DNA from: Salinisphaera japonica YTM-1
GTDB lineage: Bacteria > Pseudomonadota > Gammaproteobacteria > Nevskiales > Salinisphaeraceae
Reading direction: 5' to 3'
Assembly: GCF_003788585.1 (NCBI RefSeq)
Contig: NZ_AYKG01000005.1
Location: forward strand, 1 to 64,000
DNA: 64,000 nucleotides
Below, one piece after another: positions 48,473 through 56,549 of the stretch (position 1 is its first letter; every line of letters starts with the position of its first letter). The notes beneath the pieces were generated by a model that saw only the letters and a list, made by a program, of their open reading frames with translations, searched no databases and was not told where the DNA came from. Both the position numbers and the translations under genes were made by a program.

Positions 48473-48487
48473 TGGCACAGCTCTTGC
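48473..48487 (+). promoter_or_regulatory. Sigma-54 promoter of the TorF-type porin
   Basis: TGGCAC-AGCTC-TTGC is a perfect -24/-12 promoter. The start point should be near 48498, giving a leader of about 65 bases. A dyad (TGCGCTGCAGCGCG, about 48439-48452) upstream could be an activator site but does not match NtrC well. Confidence 0.8.
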
Positions 48488-48562
48488 CTTGACTGTTTCA
48501 CCGTCGTCGACGGGGCGCCGGCCATGATCTGGCGTTTTCCATGAACAGTTCGGGGGAAATCT

Positions 48563-49381
48563 ATGTCCAGATTCATCAACACCACGGTTGCCTGTGCACT
48601 GGTCAGCAGCCTGGCCTGGTCGCCGATGGGCCTGGCCGACGGGGAGATTGATCAAGCACTGTCCGGCGTGCCCGACGCCCTGAAAGGCGATATCAGCGCC
48701 AACGTGGCTTTCACGACCGATTATCGCTATCGCGGTATCTCGCAGTCCGGCAACGATTTCGCGGTGCAGGGCGGTTTTGACTACGCCATGAATTCCGGCC
48801 TGTATATCGGCACCTGGGCGTCGAACGTCAACAACTTCAATCCCAGCCAGGTCGACGGCTCGAACGGCACGCAGGCCGAGGTCGACTTCTATGCCGGCTA
48901 TGAATACGCCTTGAACGATAATATCTCGTTGGGCGTGCAGGCGCTGTACTACTACTATCCGGGGGCCAGCAAGGCCGGGCCGAAAGCCACCACGTTGGCG
49001 GCCTATACGGCCGGGCGCGAGCTGGATTTCTGGGAGTACACGCCCAGCTTCAACTGGACCACCGATACCGTGTCCGGCACGTTGAGCGTGTCCTATAGCA
49101 GCGATTTCTACGGTGAATCGGGCGATTCCTACTACTTCAACGGCTCGACCTCGACCACGCTGACCGACTGGCTCACACTTGGCGCCCACGCCGGTTATCA
49201 GGAAGTCCAGCGCGAGATCTTCTGGTATCCGGACTATGTCGACTGGTCCATCTCGCTGGGTACGCACCAGCTCGGCCTGGACTGGCAGGTGGCCTACGTC
49301 GGCACTGATCTGGACCGCAACGAATGTGGCGGCAATATCTGCGACGACACTGTGGTGGGCACCATCAGCCGCTCGTTCTGA
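48563..49381 (+). CDS. TorF-family putative porin (TIGR02001)
   Basis: A 272-residue outer-membrane protein with a signal peptide (MSRFINTTVACALVSSLAWS to LA). Typical segments are SANVAFTTDYRYRGISQSGN, AVQGGFDYAMNSGLYIGTWA, QAEVDFYAGYEYALNDNISL, GVQALYYYYPG, and a C-terminus ending in Phe (ISRSF), as for beta-barrels. GGGGGA precedes the ATG. Genes of this family often lie beside glnK/amtB; the sigma-54 promoter supports nitrogen control, so it may admit small nitrogen compounds. That role is inference. Confidence 0.87.
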   Translation: MSRFINTTVACALVSSLAWSPMGLADGEIDQALSGVPDALKGDISANVAFTTDYRYRGISQSGNDFAVQGGFDYAMNSGLYIGTWASNVNNFNPSQVDGSNGTQAEVDFYAGYEYALNDNISLGVQALYYYYPGASKAGPKATTLAAYTAGRELDFWEYTPSFNWTTDTVSGTLSVSYSSDFYGESGDSYYFNGSTSTTLTDWLTLGAHAGYQEVQREIFWYPDYVDWSISLGTHQLGLDWQVAYVGTDLDRNECGGNICDDTVVGTISRSF

Positions 49382-49387
49382 TCGTGG

Positions 49388-49428
49388 CCGTACCGGCCGG
49401 GCGTGTGATCGCGCAGGCACCGGTACGG
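49388..49428. other. Long-loop inverted repeat between porin and rep
   Basis: CCGTACCGG (49388-49396) and CCGGTACGG (49420-49428) are perfect complements across a 23-base loop. No T-run follows. Possible transcript end for the porin. Confidence 0.35.
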
Positions 49429-49458
49429 GCTGTGCTGTGCTGATAGAATCGCGCTGCC

Positions 49459-51465
49459 ATGGCACAGCCCAAACTCAATCCCCAGCAGGATGCCGCCATG
49501 CGGTATCTCGATGGCCCGTTGCTCGTGCTGGCGGGTGCCGGCTCGGGCAAGACTGGTGTCATCACACGCAAGATCGCGCATCTGATCAAGCGCGGTTATG
49601 CCGCCCATCGCGTCATCGCGGTCACGTTCACCAACAAGGCTGCACGCGAGATGAAGCAGCGTGCCTCCAAGCTGGTCAACGCCCAGGACGCCAAGGCGCT
49701 GACCGTGTCGACGTTCCACAGTCTGGGGCTGTCGATGATCCGCGAAGAGCACGAAACACTGGGCTACAAGTCGCGGTTTTCGATCTTCGATGCCGAAGAC
49801 GTCGACAAGATGCTTTCCGATCTCGTGGGCCGGGATGGCGACCAGCGCAAGGAAACGCGCGCGGCCATCAGCGCCTGGAAATCCGCGCTTGTGGCCCCCG
49901 AGCAGGCCGTGGCCGAGGCCACCGGCAAGGATGTGCCCATGGCCCGGGCCTATGCCGAATACCAGCGCCGGCTGAAGGCGTATAACGCCGTCGACTTCGA
50001 CGATCTGCTCTCGGTGCCCGTGCAACTGCTGCGCGACGACCCGGCGGCGCGGGAGCGCTGGCAGAATCGTTATCGCTACCTGCTGGTCGACGAATACCAG
50101 GACACCAACGCGGCCCAGTACGAGATGATGCGCCTGCTGGCCGGCGTGCGCGCGGCGTTCACCGTGGTGGGCGATGATGATCAGTCGATCTATGCCTGGC
50201 GCGGCGCGCGGCCTGGCAATATCGCCGATCTGTCGCGTGATTTTCCGCACCTGAAGGTCATCAAGCTCGAGCAGAACTATCGCTCGGTGGGTAACGTGCT
50301 TTCGGCGGCCAACAAACTCATCGGCCAGTCCAGCCAGCGTGCTTATGAAAAAACGCTGTGGTCGGCCATGGGCGCGGGTGATCGCGTACGCGTGCTTTCC
50401 GGGCCGGACGAAGCCGGCGAAGCCGAGCGTGTGGCCACCGAAATATCCGCCCACAAACTACGCGCCGGCAACGCCTACGGCGACTATGCCGTGCTCTATC
50501 GGGGCAATTTCCAGTCGCGCTCGTTCGAAAAAGCGTTGCGTGAGCGCAACGTGCCGTACCGCGTCTCCGGCGGGCGCTCGTTCTTCGAGCGCAGCGAAAT
50601 CCGTGATCTGGTCACCTATCTCAAGCTGCTGGTCAATCCCGACGATGACGCGGCGTTTTTGCGCATCATCAACCTGCCGCGTCGCGAGCTGGGCCCGGCC
50701 ACGCTGGAAGCCCTGGCGCGCTATGCCGGCACCCGACATATCAGCCTGTTCGATGCCGCCCGCGGGGTGGGCCTGGCGGGGGGGGTCGGCGAGCGCCCGG
50801 GTCGTCGCCTGGCCGAGTTCGTGGACTGGGCCAAACAGCTGGCCATGGCCGGCGAATCCACGCCGCCGCGAGAACTGGTCAACCAGCTCATGGTCGATAT
50901 CGATTATCGCGACTGGCTGCGTGACACGTCGGCCAATACGCGGGCCGCCAAGAAACGTCTGGAAAACCTGGACGAATTCTTGTCCTGGCTGGGCCATATC
51001 GGCGAGGCCGATGATGGCACGCCCACCCCGCTGGCCGATGTCGTGCGTCGCCTGTCGCTGCTGGATTTCGCCAACCAGTCGGAAAAAGACATCGAGAACC
51101 AGGTACACCTGCTCACACTTCACGCGGCCAAGGGCCTGGAGTTTGATCACGTCTACCTGGCCGGCATGGAAGAGGGTTTACTGCCACACCACGCCTGTCT
51201 CGACGACGAGCGCATCGAGGAAGAACGCCGCCTGCTTTATGTCGGCATCACTCGGGCACGCAAGAGCCTGGCCCTGACCTATGCCCGCAAACGCCGCCGC
51301 GGCGGCGAAGAAAGCGACACCACGCCGAGCCGTTTTCTCGACGAACTACCGCGCGAGGAAATCGACTGGCCCGCCACTACAGGCCAACGCGACAAGGCCG
51401 CCGCGGCCAACGAAAACAAGGCCCAGGTCGCTGCCCTCAGGGCCATGCTCGGTACGGGCGAATGA
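49459..51465 (+). CDS. rep: ATP-dependent DNA helicase Rep
   Basis: A 668-residue UvrD/Rep superfamily 1A helicase: LNPQQDAAMRYLDGP (Q motif), GAGSGKT (26-32), VTFTNKAAREMKQRA, VDEYQDTNAAQYEM (DExx box), VVGDDDQSIYAWRGA, LEQNYRS, and LTLHAAKGLEFDHVYLAGME. Length and order fit Rep, which moves 3' to 5' and clears proteins ahead of the replication fork. It converges on the Abi gene with a 7-base gap. Confidence 0.94.
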   Translation: MAQPKLNPQQDAAMRYLDGPLLVLAGAGSGKTGVITRKIAHLIKRGYAAHRVIAVTFTNKAAREMKQRASKLVNAQDAKALTVSTFHSLGLSMIREEHETLGYKSRFSIFDAEDVDKMLSDLVGRDGDQRKETRAAISAWKSALVAPEQAVAEATGKDVPMARAYAEYQRRLKAYNAVDFDDLLSVPVQLLRDDPAARERWQNRYRYLLVDEYQDTNAAQYEMMRLLAGVRAAFTVVGDDDQSIYAWRGARPGNIADLSRDFPHLKVIKLEQNYRSVGNVLSAANKLIGQSSQRAYEKTLWSAMGAGDRVRVLSGPDEAGEAERVATEISAHKLRAGNAYGDYAVLYRGNFQSRSFEKALRERNVPYRVSGGRSFFERSEIRDLVTYLKLLVNPDDDAAFLRIINLPRRELGPATLEALARYAGTRHISLFDAARGVGLAGGVGERPGRRLAEFVDWAKQLAMAGESTPPRELVNQLMVDIDYRDWLRDTSANTRAAKKRLENLDEFLSWLGHIGEADDGTPTPLADVVRRLSLLDFANQSEKDIENQVHLLTLHAAKGLEFDHVYLAGMEEGLLPHHACLDDERIEEERRLLYVGITRARKSLALTYARKRRRGGEESDTTPSRFLDELPREEIDWPATTGQRDKAAAANENKAQVAALRAMLGTGE

Positions 51466-51472
51466 TCGGCTT

Positions 51473-52383
51473 TTAGCTTGCCAGACGACGGCGCCAATCG
51501 GTCGGAAACCCCATGACGGTTGCATCGATCATCGTGTGTTCGTTGATGAGGCGTCTGATTTTCGTGATCCAGATTCGTTCGGTGTCAGCACCAATACGGC
51601 AAAGGAAGTAATCGAGCATCACTAGGGTGTTGAACAGCTTGGCAGGCGCTTGGATATGCAATGACTCAACGAGACGGGCGTCAGCCGCGGTCTTGGGTAG
51701 TACCGGCTTGATGGGAAATGTCTTATTCCAGAGCCGCGCGTGGTGCGCGCAGATGTTTCTTACTAACGTAATGTGATGGGTGAACGAGACGAGTATCTTC
51801 TCGTCCACGCCGAAGAGTGAGGCAATCTGCCGACGAAGCGATCGCTGCTTCAATGATGAAAAAAGCGATGACAAAGCGCCAAACGACATCACCTCACAGG
51901 CCATCCATACGGGTAGCTGACCCGGCGTATCGTAAGTTTGACGATAATGTTGAATGAACGGTTCGCTGCTGCGATCAATTTCGCTATGCAGTCGCTTAAG
52001 TAGCTTCGCATGCTTATCTGTCCGTACGAAACACGCCGGCTTTTCGTGGCCGAACGGGCCGTGCTCGTGGGCAACGTGGTAAGCAAACTGTGTTCGAAGT
52101 GCCACCTCGAATTGTTCGATAGCAGAAAATACGAGGCCGCGTAGCGCTCGGTCGAATTCGTGGTGCGCCAGCACCGTTTCAAAGCACGTTCCGGGCTCGA
52201 AATATGTGTGTGTGTATCGTCGGCGTAAAACGGAAACCAGTACGCCGTAAGCCGGTAATAATTCAGGCATGCAAGCGCGCGCGCAGCGCGTTCGCGGTCG
52301 ATGAACTGCATGCCTCGCTCGCTCAGTCGCTCGATCTGCTGGTCGAAAGTGAGGGCGGTTTTAGAAAACGGCTGACGACACAT
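51473..52383 (-). pseudogene. Abi-family (AbiD/AbiF, Abi_2) abortive infection gene, frame broken in a CA tract
   Basis: From ATG 52383 the frame reads MCRQPFSKTALTFDQQIERL, then RALACLNYYRLTAYWFPFYA, typical of Abi_2. It then runs out of frame at a CA tract (plus-strand TG repeat 52205-52215). Directly after the tract another frame continues with YFEPGTCFETVLAHHEFDRA, IEQFEVALRTQFAYH, and ICAHHARLWNK, the conserved HEPN-like RxxxxH-type site, to the stop at 51473. Taking out one CA unit joins both parts perfectly. The whole is about 300 residues, the normal Abi_2 length. Such proteins stop phage growth, probably by RNA cleavage. Currently off, possibly phase variable. Confidence 0.8.
52205..52215 (-). 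repeat. CA dinucleotide tract inside the Abi gene
   Basis: TGTGTGTGTGT on the plus strand, or five and a half AC units on the coding strand, sits exactly where the reading frame changes. With one unit fewer the codons read D-D-T-H-T-Y-F-E-P and the gene is whole. Confidence 0.75.
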
Positions 52384-52411
52384 GTCCAGGTGAAACGCTG
52401 ATTCCGGGCAC

Positions 52412-52457
52412 AAAAAACCCTCCGGGGTGCGCCGTTCTAATGAGAGGCGTGGAGGGT
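52412..52457 (-). terminator. Terminator-like hairpin just upstream of the Abi gene
   Basis: On the minus strand ACCCTCC-A-CGCC pairs with GGCG...GGAGGGT and is followed by six T residues (52417-52412). It ends about 30 bases before the Abi ATG, so transcription from upstream would stop before the gene. It could be an attenuator or the end of a short minus-strand transcript. Confidence 0.6.
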
Positions 52458-52612
52458 ATTGTTAGTTAGCAAAGTAGGCCAAAACCTGTGAGGCGTAAAG
52501 AGGTTGATAAGTGCCTCTACAACGGCCGGGGCGGCGGCATCTACCCGACGGGTGAGCCGCTTGGCCGCAAATCATCCCGCCGACTAAGGCCAACGTATTC
52601 TCGTAATCTGGA
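52458..52612. other. Gap between the Abi leader and the tRNA promoter
   Basis: No gene is visible. The stretch is part of a roughly 270-base non-coding region (52384-52654). If the upstream hairpin terminates a small minus-strand RNA, its body would lie here. Confidence 0.3.
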
Positions 52613-52641
52613 TGGACGATCCGAACCCGACCGCGTATCCT
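52613..52641 (+). promoter_or_regulatory. Promoter of tRNA-Arg
   Basis: TGGACG (52613-52618) and TATCCT (52636-52641) are 17 bases apart. The start point would be about 52648, seven bases before the mature tRNA end. Confidence 0.5.
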
Positions 52642-52654
52642 AACCGCCTGTAAA

Positions 52655-52731
52655 GCGCCCGTAGCTCAGCTGGATAGAGTGTCGGCCTCCGAAGCCGAAG
52701 GTCGCAGGTTCGAATCCTGCCGGGCGCACCA
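52655..52731 (+). tRNA. tRNA-Arg, anticodon CCG
   Basis: A 77-base cloverleaf with encoded CCA. The acceptor arms GCGCCCG and CGGGCGC pair fully, the D-loop has AGCTCAGCTGGATAGAG, the anticodon loop is CTCCGAA (CCG, reading codon CGG), and the T-arm is GCAGGTTCGAATCCTGC. A terminator follows at once. Confidence 0.97.
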
Positions 52732-52741
52732 GATCAAATGA

Positions 52742-52767
52742 AGCCCGCAAATTACGCGGGCTTTTTC
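52742..52767 (+). terminator. Rho-independent terminator of tRNA-Arg
   Basis: AGCCCGC and GCGGGCT form a 7-base-pair stem around a 7-base loop, followed by TTTTT. Confidence 0.9.
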
Positions 52768-52785
52768 ATGCCTAAAACAAAGCCA

Positions 52786-52799
52786 ATTCGAACCTGCGA
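52786..52799 (-). repeat. Inverted copy of the tRNA T-arm
   Basis: ATTCGAACCTGCGA is the exact reverse complement of 52702-52715 in the T-arm of tRNA-Arg. It lies between the tRNA terminator and the CoA-transferase stop. It may be a relic of an integration site. Confidence 0.5.
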
Positions 52800-52838
52800 T
52801 ACCAACAATTCAGGTTCGACGGCCGCGCAACGTGCAAG

Positions 52839-53489
52839 TCATTCGACGAGCGTGAGCCCTGTCACCGCTTGCAGCGCGTCGAAGGATACGCCGTCGAAAC
52901 GCTCGATCACCTTGGCCGCGGCATTGTCGCGATCGATTTCGAACACGCCCAGATCGGTATAGACACGGCTGACACAGGCGGCGCCGGTCAGAGGCAGGTC
53001 GCAGGCTTCGACCAGTTTGGGCGTGCCATCTTTTGCCGTATGTCGCATCAGGACATAGACGGTCTTGGCACCCACGGCCAGATCCATCGCGCCGCCGACG
53101 GCGGGCGGATACGTGGCGTCATGGGTGGCCCAGTTGGCCAGATCGCCGGTGGCCGAGACCTGGAACGCGCCGAGTACGGCCAGATCCAGATGGCCGCCGC
53201 GCATCATGGCAAACGATTCGGCGGTGTCGAAATAACAACCGCCTTCGATCAACGTGACCGGATCCTTGGCCGCGTTGATCAGGTCGGGATCATGATCTTC
53301 GCCGGGTTCCGGCGAGCGGCCAACGCCCAGGATGCCGTTTTCGCTGTGATAGATGACCTGCCGGCCGGCCGGTACGTGGTTGGCCACGGTGACGGGCATT
53401 CCGATGCCAAGATTCACATAAGCGCCGTCGGTAATATCCGCGGCCAGGCGGGCGGCCATCTCGTGGGTCGTCAGGCGGGGCAGGCTCAT
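52839..53489 (-). CDS. scoB: 3-oxoacid CoA-transferase, subunit B
   Basis: A 216-residue beta subunit: ADITDGAYVNLGIGMPVTVA, then the active-site glutamate in IYHSENGILGVG, the aspartate-rich GEDHDPDLINA, GGAMDLAVGAKTVYVLMRHT and YTDLGVFEIDR. With subunit A it moves CoA from succinyl-CoA to acetoacetate (or 3-oxoadipate). The start overlaps the stop of the A gene (ATGA). Confidence 0.92.
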   Translation of the reverse strand: MSLPRLTTHEMAARLAADITDGAYVNLGIGMPVTVANHVPAGRQVIYHSENGILGVGRSPEPGEDHDPDLINAAKDPVTLIEGGCYFDTAESFAMMRGGHLDLAVLGAFQVSATGDLANWATHDATYPPAVGGAMDLAVGAKTVYVLMRHTAKDGTPKLVEACDLPLTGAACVSRVYTDLGVFEIDRDNAAAKVIERFDGVSFDALQAVTGLTLVE

Positions 53490-54154
53490 GGCTGTTCTCT
53501 CACAACGACGCGGTCGATGAAAATGCCCGGCGAGGCAACGGCTTCCGGGTTCAATTCGCCCAGGGCGACCCGTGCACCGACTTCGACCACGGCACAGCCC
53601 GCGGCCGTGGCCATGACCGGATTGAAGTTACGGGCCGCCGTGTTGTAGACCAGATTGCCCCAGGGGTCGGCCTTGTAGGCCGAAAGCAGGGCATAGTCGG
53701 CGGCCAGCGGCGCCTCCAGAACATGGCCGCGGCCATCGATCATGCGGGTTTCCTTGCCATCGGCCAGGGCGGTGCCATAGCCGGTAGGCGTGAAAAAACC
53801 GCCCAGACCGGCGCCGGCCGCGCGCATGCGCTCGGCCAGCGTGCCCTGGGGCACCAGTTCCAGCTCGATGGCGTTTTGTTGGTAAAGCCGTTCGAACCAG
53901 ACCGAGCCCCGCGAGCGCGGATAGCTACACACCACCTTGTCGACCAGGCCTTCGCGTAGCAGCGCCGAGACGCCGGTCTCGCCCGAGCCAGTGTTATTGG
54001 AAATGACGGTGAGATGGCGCGGCCCGGCCGCACAGACCGCATCGATGAGCGCCAGCGGAATCCCGGAGCTGCCGAAGCCGCCGATCATCACGCTCGCGCC
54101 GTCCGGCATATCGGCCACGGCCGCGCCCATGTCGGGCCAGAATTTATCAATCAT
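53486..54154 (-). CDS. scoA: 3-oxoacid CoA-transferase, subunit A
   Basis: A 222-residue alpha subunit: DGASVMIGGFGSSGIPLALI, LTVISNNTGSGETGVSALL, VPQGTLAERMRAAGAG, GYGTALADGKETR, ADYALLSAYKADPWGNLVYN and NPEAVASPGIFID. It follows the thiolase gene by 12 bases and is coupled to subunit B. With the thiolase this allows use of acetoacetate and other 3-ketoacids. Confidence 0.92.
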   Translation of the reverse strand: MIDKFWPDMGAAVADMPDGASVMIGGFGSSGIPLALIDAVCAAGPRHLTVISNNTGSGETGVSALLREGLVDKVVCSYPRSRGSVWFERLYQQNAIELELVPQGTLAERMRAAGAGLGGFFTPTGYGTALADGKETRMIDGRGHVLEAPLAADYALLSAYKADPWGNLVYNTAARNFNPVMATAAGCAVVEVGARVALGELNPEAVASPGIFIDRVVVREQP

Positions 54155-54166
54155 GGCGAGCGGCTT

Positions 54167-55369
54167 CTAGAAGATCTCGAACAGGCCGGCCGCGCCGATG
54201 CCGCCGCCCACGCACATGGTCACCACGCCGTACTTGGCCCCGCGACGCTTGCCTTCGATGAGCAAGTGGCCGGTCATGCGGGCACCGGACATGCCGTAGG
54301 GGTGGCCCACGCTGATCGCGCCGCCGTCGACGTTGTAGATATCGGGATCGATGCCCAAGCGGTCGCGACTGTACAGGCACTGGCTGGCAAAGGCTTCGTT
54401 GAGCTCCCAGATGCCGATATCGTCGATATCCAGATTGAAACGGTTCAACAGCTTGGGCACGGCAAACACCGGGCCGATACCCATCTCATCAGGATCACAG
54501 CCGGCGACCGCCATGCCGAGATACGCGCCCAAGGGCTCCAGGCCCAGGCGTTCTGCCTCGGCGGCCTCCATGACCACACAGGCCGAGGCGCCGTCCGAGA
54601 GCTGGCTGGCGTTACCGGCGGTGATGTATTCACCGGTCTCGACCTGCTGGCCGTTGGAAAATACGGGCTTGAGGCTCTTCAAGCCCTCCAGCGTGGTTTC
54701 GGGGCGGTTGCCTTCGTCCTGCGACAGGGTGACCTCCTGCTCGCTGACTTCGCCGGTCTCCTTGTTCTTGACGGCCTGAATCGTGGTCATGGGCACGATC
54801 TCGTCGTCGAAGCGCCCGGCCTCCTGGGCAGCAGCGGTACGCAGCTGGGACTGATAGGCGTATTCGTCCTGGGCATCACGCGAGACGTTGTAGCGATCGG
54901 CCACGATCTCGGCGGTTTCCAGCATCGACATATAAAGCGCGGGCACCTGTTCCACCAGCCACGGGTCTTTCTGGCGGAAGGTGTTCATGTGCTCGTTCTG
55001 CACCAGCGAGATCGACTCAAGCCCGCCGCCGACGACACAGTTCATGCGATCGGTAACGACCTGCTTGGCCGCGGTGGCGATACCCATCAGGCCCGAGGCA
55101 CATTGCCGATCGATACTCATGCCGGCGATGGATGTCGGCAGGCCGGCCCGCAGGGCGACCTGGCGCGCGATATTGGGGGCCGTGCTGCCTTGCTGCATGG
55201 CTGCGCCCATGATCACGTCGTCAATAGACGCTGGATCTATACCGGCTCGGGAGACCGCGTGGGCCACGGCATGGCCGCCGAGTGCCTGGGCCTGGGTGTT
55301 GTTGAATGCACCGCGATAGGCTTTGCCGATGGGCGTGCGGGCGGTGGATACGATGACGGCTTGGCGCAT
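54167..55369 (-). CDS. Acetyl-CoA C-acyltransferase (thiolase)
   Basis: A 400-residue thiolase. The acyl-accepting Cys90 is in [13 protein letters not shown], the His in [10 protein letters not shown]..., [17 protein letters not shown] and the second Cys in [16 protein letters not shown]. It cleaves 3-ketoacyl-CoA to acetyl-CoA. Placement with the CoA-transferase suggests acetoacetyl-CoA or beta-ketoadipyl-CoA. It starts at ATG 55369, with GGAG upstream. The large palindromic repeat begins about 85 bases before it. Confidence 0.9.
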   Translation of the reverse strand: MRQAVIVSTARTPIGKAYRGAFNNTQAQALGGHAVAHAVSRAGIDPASIDDVIMGAAMQQGSTAPNIARQVALRAGLPTSIAGMSIDRQCASGLMGIATAAKQVVTDRMNCVVGGGLESISLVQNEHMNTFRQKDPWLVEQVPALYMSMLETAEIVADRYNVSRDAQDEYAYQSQLRTAAAQEAGRFDDEIVPMTTIQAVKNKETGEVSEQEVTLSQDEGNRPETTLEGLKSLKPVFSNGQQVETGEYITAGNASQLSDGASACVVMEAAEAERLGLEPLGAYLGMAVAGCDPDEMGIGPVFAVPKLLNRFNLDIDDIGIWELNEAFASQCLYSRDRLGIDPDIYNVDGGAISVGHPYGMSGARMTGHLLIEGKRRGAKYGVVTMCVGGGIGAAGLFEIF

Positions 55370-55454
55370 TGTGAGATCTCCTCCGAGGTTATTTATGGTT
55401 TGTCTGTTTAATTGTTACGGCTGAAAATACTATCGAGGATGGTTTGAGCCCCGG

Positions 55455-56014
55455 TTTCGCGCTGCAGCGCGAGTCACTTTCGTTTGCTTGTCCAAACGAA
55501 AGTAACCAAAGGAAAGGACCCCCTACGTATCCGCCCGCTACGCGGGTACGCGCAGCCGTACAGGTTGCCTGGGACACGGCCAGAACTCGCATCGCTTTGG
55601 CGATGCTCAAACATCTGGCCGCGCGGGTGCCGTGCACCCGACACCCAGGCAACCTGTACATCTGCGCCGGCTCTGAAGGGACTGCGAATACAGACACGGC
55701 TCGGCAGGTGTGGCGTTGTGCCAAACCACAAGGCGCCGACCGCTGGTTCTGGTTCGACTCCCAAGACTGGGTCGCCCGCGCTGTATTCGGTCCGTTGCTG
55801 AAGGCGACGGAGACGCGGAGCGGCGACGGGTGTCCGGCGCACTGCGCCGGCGCACAAAGGTGTCTGAGTATCGCGAAAGCGATGCGAGTTTTTGTGCGTC
55901 CCGTTGACGTGAGCATCGGAGTGGACCGGCGAAGCCGGCGCCGAGGACGGGGTCTTTTTCTTGGTTCCTTCTTTTAGACAAGCAAAAGAAGGGACTCGCA
56001 CAACAGTGCGAAAA
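55455..56014. repeat. Large palindromic intergenic repeat, highly structured
   Basis: The ends (55455-55523 and about 55945-56014) are imperfect inverted repeats of about 65 bases around the core TTGCTTGTC. Each contains its own hairpins (CTTTCGTTTG/CAAACGAAAG; CCTTCTTTT/AAAAGAAGG). Inside, a perfect 16-base stem (55558-55573 with 55644-55659) encloses two hairpins (GCATCG-CGATGC within GGCCAGA-TCTGGCC; CGGGTG-CACCCG). Another long stem pairs CGAATACAG near 55682 with CTGTATTCG near 55779. CCGGCGCA-C-TGCGCCGG is a further palindrome near 55833. No reading frame looks like a gene. Similar core sequences recur in many GC-rich Proteobacteria to my knowledge. Confidence 0.75.
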
Positions 56015-56082
56015 CGCCCGGCTAAAGCAGCACGTAAGTCGCTCATATCACTCACAAGCGAAGTCCACGCGAACACGCCCAC

Positions 56083-56547
56083 TCATTCGATATACAACGT
56101 CAAAGAATCCGCTAAAAGCGCCGGCTTATCACCACCCTCGATCTCAACGGTCACCGCCGTCCGCACCAAGTAACGCCCATCCCCCCGGTCATCGATCGCC
56201 GATAACGTCACCGCCGCGCTAACCCGCGAATCAACCACAACCGGCGCGATGAATCGCAGCCGATCGAGCCCGTAGTTGATCCGCGTGGTGATGCCGGCCA
56301 CGTGGAAAACTTCGCCGGTCAGCCGCGGCAGCAGTGAGAGGGTGAGAAACCCGTGGGCCACGGGCGCGCCGAAGGGCGATTCGGCCCGGGCCCGTGCTTC
56401 GTCGACGTGAATCCATTGCCGATCATCGGTGGCATTCGCAAACGCTGTGATACGCGCCTGGTCGATGGTCATCCAGGCGCTATGGCCCAGCGGCTGGCCG
56501 ATCTGTTCGGCCAGCGCTGCGATGTTATCGAAGAATCGAGCCGCCAC
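56083..56547 (-). CDS. MaoC-family (R)-specific enoyl-CoA hydratase
   Basis: A 154-residue single hot-dog protein with the hydratase-2 motif ATDDRQWIHVDEARAR...PFGAPVAHGFLTLSLLP, where the Asp and His are catalytic. It hydrates trans-2-enoyl-CoA to (R)-3-hydroxyacyl-CoA, linking beta-oxidation to polyhydroxyalkanoates or fatty-acid turnover. It lies two bases downstream of etfA, so it belongs to the ETF operon. Confidence 0.9.
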   Translation of the reverse strand: MAARFFDNIAALAEQIGQPLGHSAWMTIDQARITAFANATDDRQWIHVDEARARAESPFGAPVAHGFLTLSLLPRLTGEVFHVAGITTRINYGLDRLRFIAPVVVDSRVSAAVTLSAIDDRGDGRYLVRTAVTVEIEGGDKPALLADSLTLYIE

Positions 56548-56549
56548 GA

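Noticed and set aside
55389-56082. Several 60-200-codon frames on both strands in the palindromic repeat
   Set aside because: Frames overlap in all phases, as expected for a GC-rich palindrome; none has a protein-like start, motif or codon pattern.
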